From assembly GCA_013365325.1 (NCBI GenBank), contig JABVXV010000006.1, positions 1 through 64,000 on the forward strand: 64,000 nucleotides of DNA, in the 5' to 3' direction. A program made the position numbers and the translations under genes. This document shows, in pieces, positions 58,087 through 64,000 of the stretch; the stretch's first letter is position 1; each line of letters begins with the position of its first letter. The notes beneath the pieces are model-generated. The model was not told the DNA's origin, did not search any database, and saw nothing but the letters and a program-made list of their open reading frames with translations. The DNA is from Dipetalonema caudispina. Taxonomy: Eukaryota > Nematoda > Chromadorea > Rhabditida > Onchocercidae.

Positions 58087-61000
58087 ATGATGAAAATTCT
58101 TTGGTCGACTATTATTTTTGGATTACTTACTATTGGTAAGCACTTTAAGCAATAGCTTTTAATGTTGATATAAATTTTCGAGCCTTAACGCCTCAAATGC
58201 ATAACATTAAAGAGAGAAGCCGCTAGGAATTATCGGATTTGTCAAATAAATCCATCATATTTGTTGGACATAACAATGCATCGACTTTGATCTTCTTCTC
58301 TACAGCAAATTATACGTAATATATCAGTTCAAATTTAGAATTCAAATTTTTGAACTAATTTAAATATGCCAATTCAAAAAAACTTTTAATTAATGCAATG
58401 GATCTTTGATGATAGCAACATCACAAGTTTGAATTTCAAGGCTTGGTTTATAAATAAGATTAAACTTTTCATCATTTCTACAAAAAAAAAAAGAGAAAAA
58501 AAAGTGATTCGTAGAAAAATTGAATAGTTGATCTAATTCTCTTTGCAATCTCGTCTTCTATTACTTAAACCTCAGTGGTTCAGAAATTTCAACTAAGGAG
58601 GATTCCATTTTTCCAATCTATCATTTCATTTATTTTTTCCAAAATTTTAAAATTCATCATAAAAAAATTGTTTACAGCAAAACAATTGCAAAGTAAAGCA
58701 ATAGTACGAATAGAAAGTGGTCGCCAACTAATTCACATCGAAGGCAGTAAGCATTACGCTTAAATACGTTTTGTTTTAAGTAACATTTTAAGGTAGAATA
58801 GTTTGGTTATTAAACTAACCTTACGTAAACAATGATATATTTACACATAATTAACAGAGGTCAACAACCTTTCGTAATAAAACAAGTTTTACTTATTCCG
58901 TAAAAAGGCCTATCCTGAAAAGAATTTATTTAAATTAAAATGAAATTCAATAGGTTTCCTTCCAATTTAGTTCATTGAATAACAACAAAATTTCTATTTC
59001 ATTTAAAATAATCAACTTTCAGGGGAACCTTTCTTGGGCAGTTATATTCAGTTAATTTTTGCAAGATTGCGTTGTATCACTTCATTAACTATTGACAGCA
59101 TAACTCCCTTAACTGGTGCTGAGGAAATGTTAGTTTCCTTTTGAAAATTTAAAGATCCAAAAAAATTGTTTTGCAAATTTGTTACTATTAAATTATCGAT
59201 AATCTGATCACATTTAATCATTTTCAAACTAATCATTTTCTTCCTTATTATTCTCCTAATAAGTTATTTCCATTTGGTCGATTTCAGAGAACTGATCTAC
59301 AAGATTTGTGAAAACGATTCAGTTTGGTATTTAACACATTACAGTAATAGCGGAAGCAGTTTTACGCTTCATTCTCCCACTTATGCTGAAGTTTTTGCAA
59401 TCGTAACACCTAAACCGATCAGAATTATTGATGTTGACGCACGACCATGTGGAAATACCAACTTGAAGAGAATTAATATGACGTTAATTAATTAGTGGAA
59501 TTTGTTAATTGATCCGTCACTTATTAGTGGTCAATTAATGAGCGAAATCACATTGATTTATTTTTAATTACTCGAATTGGCAAAAACTTAGATTGATTTT
59601 CAAAAAAAGTGGAAATTTATTGTGAAAAGAGATTCAAATTTACAAGATGAGATTTAAATTCAAATCTAAAAATCGTAAATTTAAGGAAAATTTACAAAAA
59701 GTGTATGGCTATAAATGAAAGAATATCGCACAAACACAGAAAACATCACAACCAACAATTTTTGATCCTTGAGAAACGTACGAGAATGAAACGAAGTACC
59801 AATCTCGAAAAGATCATTGAATTCACAGCAGAAAATTCACCTTATCGTATTTTAAAAAATATTACTATCCATGCTAAACAAATTCTTAAAATACATTCGG
59901 GAACAATCATAACTTTTGCTCAAAATACTGGCATTATTGCGCACGGTAAGATTATCATCATTAGCACATCATTTCACAAAATTTATCCTTTTCATCTTTT
60001 ATCTTTTTTCCTTAAAAGCTAAAATTAATACTTACAATATACACTTTAATGCTTTACCTTATTTATATTCCCAGGTATTTTACAAATCCTTGGTACCAAA
60101 TATAATCCTATCATGTTATATGCAATGAATGGTACTTGGAATGGTTTATCCATTACATTTGCTAATAGTAAGTAAATTCATTTCTGCAGTCTAAAGAACG
60201 TCAAATTATAGGCTTCATGAAACTCTCCAAAATTTTTGTCAGATTACTTTCATAATTTTAGTGTAAACAATTTAATGCCAAAATTAGAAATTTTGTGTCA
60301 TTTTTAGTAGATGTATCGAAACAATCACGACTTACTCACTTGAATATTTCTGGAAGTAAATTTGGAATTTGGATCGAATCATTGCTATTGCCACAGATGG
60401 AAAATATTATCACTGATAGCAATGACAACGGACTTACAATTTTAGCTCATAGCAATGGCAATAACTTTAGTGAAGTAAGTTGTGCTTTTTCCCAATTTAC
60501 TTCAATTTTTGCTTTTCATTTGAAATATAATATGAACTGAAAAAGCTTCTTGAGTGAATTATTTTTTTTTTCTATTTAAATCTAACTTTAGCATTATAAA
60601 ATTTTGCTCAACAATCTTATAATTTCTAATTAGTAAAACAGACGTTGCAATCCTCACAATTTTCAATTAGTAAAATAAAAGTTACAATAATTCAAGTTTT
60701 ATTCAATTCTATTCGTTCTCTTCACTTACTTTTCAAGAGTACTATTGTTTGGACCAATAATTTAATACCAATCTATTGTTTCAGAATATATTCAACTATA
60801 CATTGAAGAAAATCACAGCTATAAATAACCATGAAAATGGCTTATCGATACGTGTTGGAACACGTGAATTGGTATATAATTATTTGATTACTAACTGCTG
60901 TTAATCAATAATCAAAGAGAATTTTGAATTAAGTTAAATGAATTATTTTAGCTATACTAAGTTAATATATATCTGTAATATATTGCAGGGTTATTTAATC

Positions 61001-64000
61001 TTAGAAGAGATAATCTCAACATCAAATCAAATCAATGGTCTTTTGTTGGAAGGAACTCTTCATGTCATCATCATATCAAGCCAATTTTTTCATAACAATA
61101 AAAATGGTATCACAACATACTTAACAAATGGATCAACATTAGAAGTGCAGGAATCAATTTTTGGCTCCAATGGTCAACATGGTCTAGAAATACAGAATGT
61201 GCAACAAAGTCGAATCAAATGTTTTTCCAATAGCTTTAAGGCTCATAGTTCAGGGTATGATTTTTTTCTTTTTTTCAGACTCTTTGGCTTCCTCTATTAC
61301 TTGGCTTATTTACAGGGAAGGTATTTTGGTTAAAGCTGTTAATCGTGCTGATTTCTTATTGGATAATTGCCGTTGGTGGAATAATAATGGTGGAGTTGTT
61401 TTTCGGGATGTTACTGATAGTAATTTGCATTTGTTGAATGGGCATTGGACACAAAATCGAGGAATATCTATACTTGCTGAGAAAATCAAAGGGAGAACGA
61501 ATATTTCAATTGAAAATAACGATTTTCGACAAAATAATGGCTTCCAGAATAACACCATGTTCAATTCGGTAATTGAATTGGAAATGAGTGAAAATGACGG
61601 AGGTTTACATTTTACATTTTTTAATGAGATACTCCATGATTCATTCAAGTTGGAGATAAAAGTCTTTCATTTTCAAATTCAAAAAGAGGATTGAATATTG
61701 TAAATTTGATGACCAATTTTTTTAACATGAATTTACAGATGCCCACATTCGGATACATCATAATCGATTCTTCCGGAATGCTATGGAAATGATTTTATTA
61801 ATTGGGCGAAGTGAACCGAAAAATATGCCAAAAAATGGCAAAATCATTATTGTAGAGAATTCATTTGTGGAAAATTCAGCTTTGAATACAATATACTTGG
61901 CAGCAAATCATGTCAACATTTCCTATAATACTTTCGATAATTCTGAAGTAATAAAAAAGACTTTTCGAGAAATTCTTAGGAATTAATATCGTTTATCAAA
62001 TTGATGTGATATCGCTTAATTTACATGAAATGCGAGGGAATGAATTTTTTCAAAAATACTTGCATTTAGTTAGCATTAAACCGAAATCAGCGGAAAACTA
62101 CGATTTCCTTTATATAGCTTCTTAAATGTATGAAACACATCGAATTTCTATTACCTTCTCTATCACTATTGCCATAATAATTTGTTATCATTGATCAAAT
62201 ACATTTTTCAATTTATTCTGAAGATTTTTTCCAAATAAATTTCGAATATTCATCACGAAAACTTTTTAGGCTCGATGCGAACTACATTCTGGACTGAAAG
62301 TATCCATGGTATCCATTAATGCTAGCAACAATTATTGGGGCACAACTAATCAACAAGAAGTCATTTTTTAGTTCTTACTCTGAAGAAGATAAGACGTTGT
62401 AAATTTGTTCGAAGTTTGAGATGCTACTTTTAGTGTCTTTTTTTCTACACGAGTGGAAAGAATTAATTCAGCACATTTCCGATGAATATTTTTTAATTTA
62501 CTGAACTTCATTTGCTATTATCAGATAATGAGTCGAATTTGTGATAACCAAAATGACAAAGCGTTAATCCCATTGATTGTGACACCATTCTTGAATGTTA
62601 CACCTACAAAATTATCAACGATTATCACCAAGCGATCAGGAAGTTCTTCTTTGAAAGTGTATGCTACTTTTTTGTTTACCATGCAAAATTAGACCTTCTC
62701 CTTTTCGAGAGATATTTACATATAATGAACAAATGTAAAGTATTCAAAGGCAATAACGTCTAAATGTAGTAAAATCACCGAAATTTCAATTTTCCAACTG
62801 ATCAGATAAATTTAGATTTACCACATCGTTGATAATAGAAAAAGATGAAGTTGCAGTTTTTCATGAGGGATCTTTGTTGCAATTTAAACCAAATCATGGA
62901 ATCATCGTTTTTGGTTAGTCACTCATTCATAAAATTAAAAGAAAAAAAAAGCCGCATAATCCTTCTCGTCGTATATTATGGAATAACTCTCAAGTCGGCT
63001 AAAAAGAAGTTAGAGAAAATTTAATTATTTTAATGTCTACTAAAATTGGCACATTGAATAATAATTGAAAGAATATATCATCAAATTTCAATAAAAAATT
63101 TAGGTGCTCTACATTTGCTAGGCCAACAAGATAATCCAATTTTATTAAAAAGTTCTGATTATGCACCATGGCTTGGAATTATTCTCAACCACGGTATGTT
63201 TTTTTGAATTGTTTAAATAGAGATTTTTTTTTTTTTGTTTTCATTTTTGCTGATTTTTTTTTTCGTAAATTTCGTAGATTCTGAAAATTTTACTAAAAAT
63301 ATTTAGTTGTAATTGGCATACAACATAGACCAAATAATACGTTATTCTGTTTTTTTTTTTTTTTTTTTTTTTTCTATGTTTTATACTTTGCGTTGAAGTT
63401 TAAAACAAGTAGAAATTGGCTGAAAATAAAATCTCAGTGGAAGTTTCATATTAGTATCATCACTAATTGTTATTGACATAATTATGGAGATCATAGCATC
63501 AATTTTTACTGATTTCGGTTTCCTTTGAATTTATAAGTTGAGGTCAATACACACACATAAAAAGCATTGTTGAATTCATTCTTATGCTTGTCCTAAATTA
63601 GCTAAATGATCATAGCAAATTACATGTGAGAATGTTTTTACCTTGATTTCTAGGCGGTATTATCCATGCAAATCATTGCATTCTGGAAAATGCAGTAATT
63701 GGGTTAAATGTTAGTTCATCAAATGTATCAATTAGAAATATGCGGATCATACGACCGATCTCTTGTGGTGTTTTGATTACAACAATATACAACGGTATTT
63801 TTGATATGGGTGGATCAGTCATCTTGCAATCACACAGGAATGGTATCCAAATCCTGAAACGTCAGAAACAGGATAATCTTCTTCTCAGGTTGGTAATTTT
63901 CAACTTGCTCAAATTCGATTAGAAAGCCTATGTCTTTTTGCGTTTAAGAAACTATATATGCATTTAACAAATTGATTTTGTTTTTTCAACAGCTAAATTA
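58087..64000 (+). CDS. Secreted/ectodomain right-handed beta-helix protein, Bark beetle-like (3' partial)
   Basis: Exons: 58087-58135, 58678-58746, 59023-59128, 59288-59482, 59740-59945, 60075-60167, 60308-60474, 60785-60871, 60989-61254, 61316-61602, 61739-61947, 62270-62359, 62525-62658, 62816-62913, 63104-63193, 63654-63892, then 63993 onward; 795 codons, phases consistent, no stop by the window end. The N-terminus is a signal peptide (MMKILWSTIIFGLLTI). From about residue 165 the chain shows parallel beta-helix turns of about 22-25 residues, rich in Asn and in NG turns: ILKIHSGTIITFAQNTGIIA starts a first solenoid, then NGLTIL, NGLSIRV, NGLLLEGTLHVIIISSQFF and HGLEIQN. ASNNYWGTTNQQE resembles the NYWG motif of the Drosophila Bark beetle/Anakonda beta-helix, and a second solenoid starts at VFHEGSLLQFKPNHGIIVFG. 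Many N-glycosylation sequons are present. Bark acts at tricellular junctions; that function here is inference. No catalytic signature of pectate lyases was seen. Confidence 0.75.
63350..63373. repeat. Poly-T run (24)
   Basis: Homopolymer within an intron of the beta-helix gene, well upstream of the next acceptor. Confidence 0.9.

Overview
The window is nuclear DNA of an animal with small, intron-rich genes, most likely a clade III (filarial-type) nematode. It is about 70% A+T and full of homopolymer runs. Genes have 7 to 17 short exons, introns are mostly 100-1300 bp, and acceptors vary (TTTCAG, TTATAG, TTTTAG, TTTGTAG) rather than keeping the strict Caenorhabditis form. Two genes have an acceptor-like AG just upstream of the start codon, as expected for spliced-leader addition. 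No rRNA, CRISPR, bacterial operon or intact transposon was seen. The species was not identified from sequence.

Layout. (1) 64-8671, plus strand: an ELM2-SANT-C2H2 protein of the MIDEAS/TRERF1/SAEG-1 family, a histone-deacetylase scaffold; its 5' end lies outside the window. (2) 11351-15288, minus strand: two adjacent von Willebrand A (VWA) coding units that are either two genes or one two-domain secreted protein. (3) 17785-22209, minus: the ER-Golgi GTPase RAB-1, complete. (4) 28908-36268, minus: the RNA polymerase II elongation factor ELL, complete in 13 exons. (5) 47549-52937, plus: a BTBD7-type double-BTB/BACK protein, complete in 13 exons. (6) 58087 to the window end, plus: a secreted or ectodomain protein built of right-handed beta-helix repeats, resembling Drosophila Bark beetle/Anakonda; it runs off the end.

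Exon models were built by hand: each junction was checked for GT/AG (one GC/AG) and for reading-phase continuity, and each full model ends in one stop codon. The genes do not form one pathway. Two are nuclear (HDAC scaffold, elongation factor), one is a trafficking GTPase, one is a BTB-BACK protein, and three coding units look secreted or extracellular.

Gene-free stretches are 8.7-11.3 kb, 15.3-17.8 kb (with a 100-N gap flanked by identical 121-bp copies), 22.2-28.9 kb, 36.3-47.5 kb and 52.9-58.1 kb. They hold simple repeats, a perfect 22-bp-arm hairpin, a diverged 100-bp repeat pair and a 66-bp tandem repeat. I found no clearly new biological system. The items most worth checking are the VWA locus, the beta-helix gene, a GC-AG intron in ell-1, and a tRNA-derived element in a BTBD7 intron.
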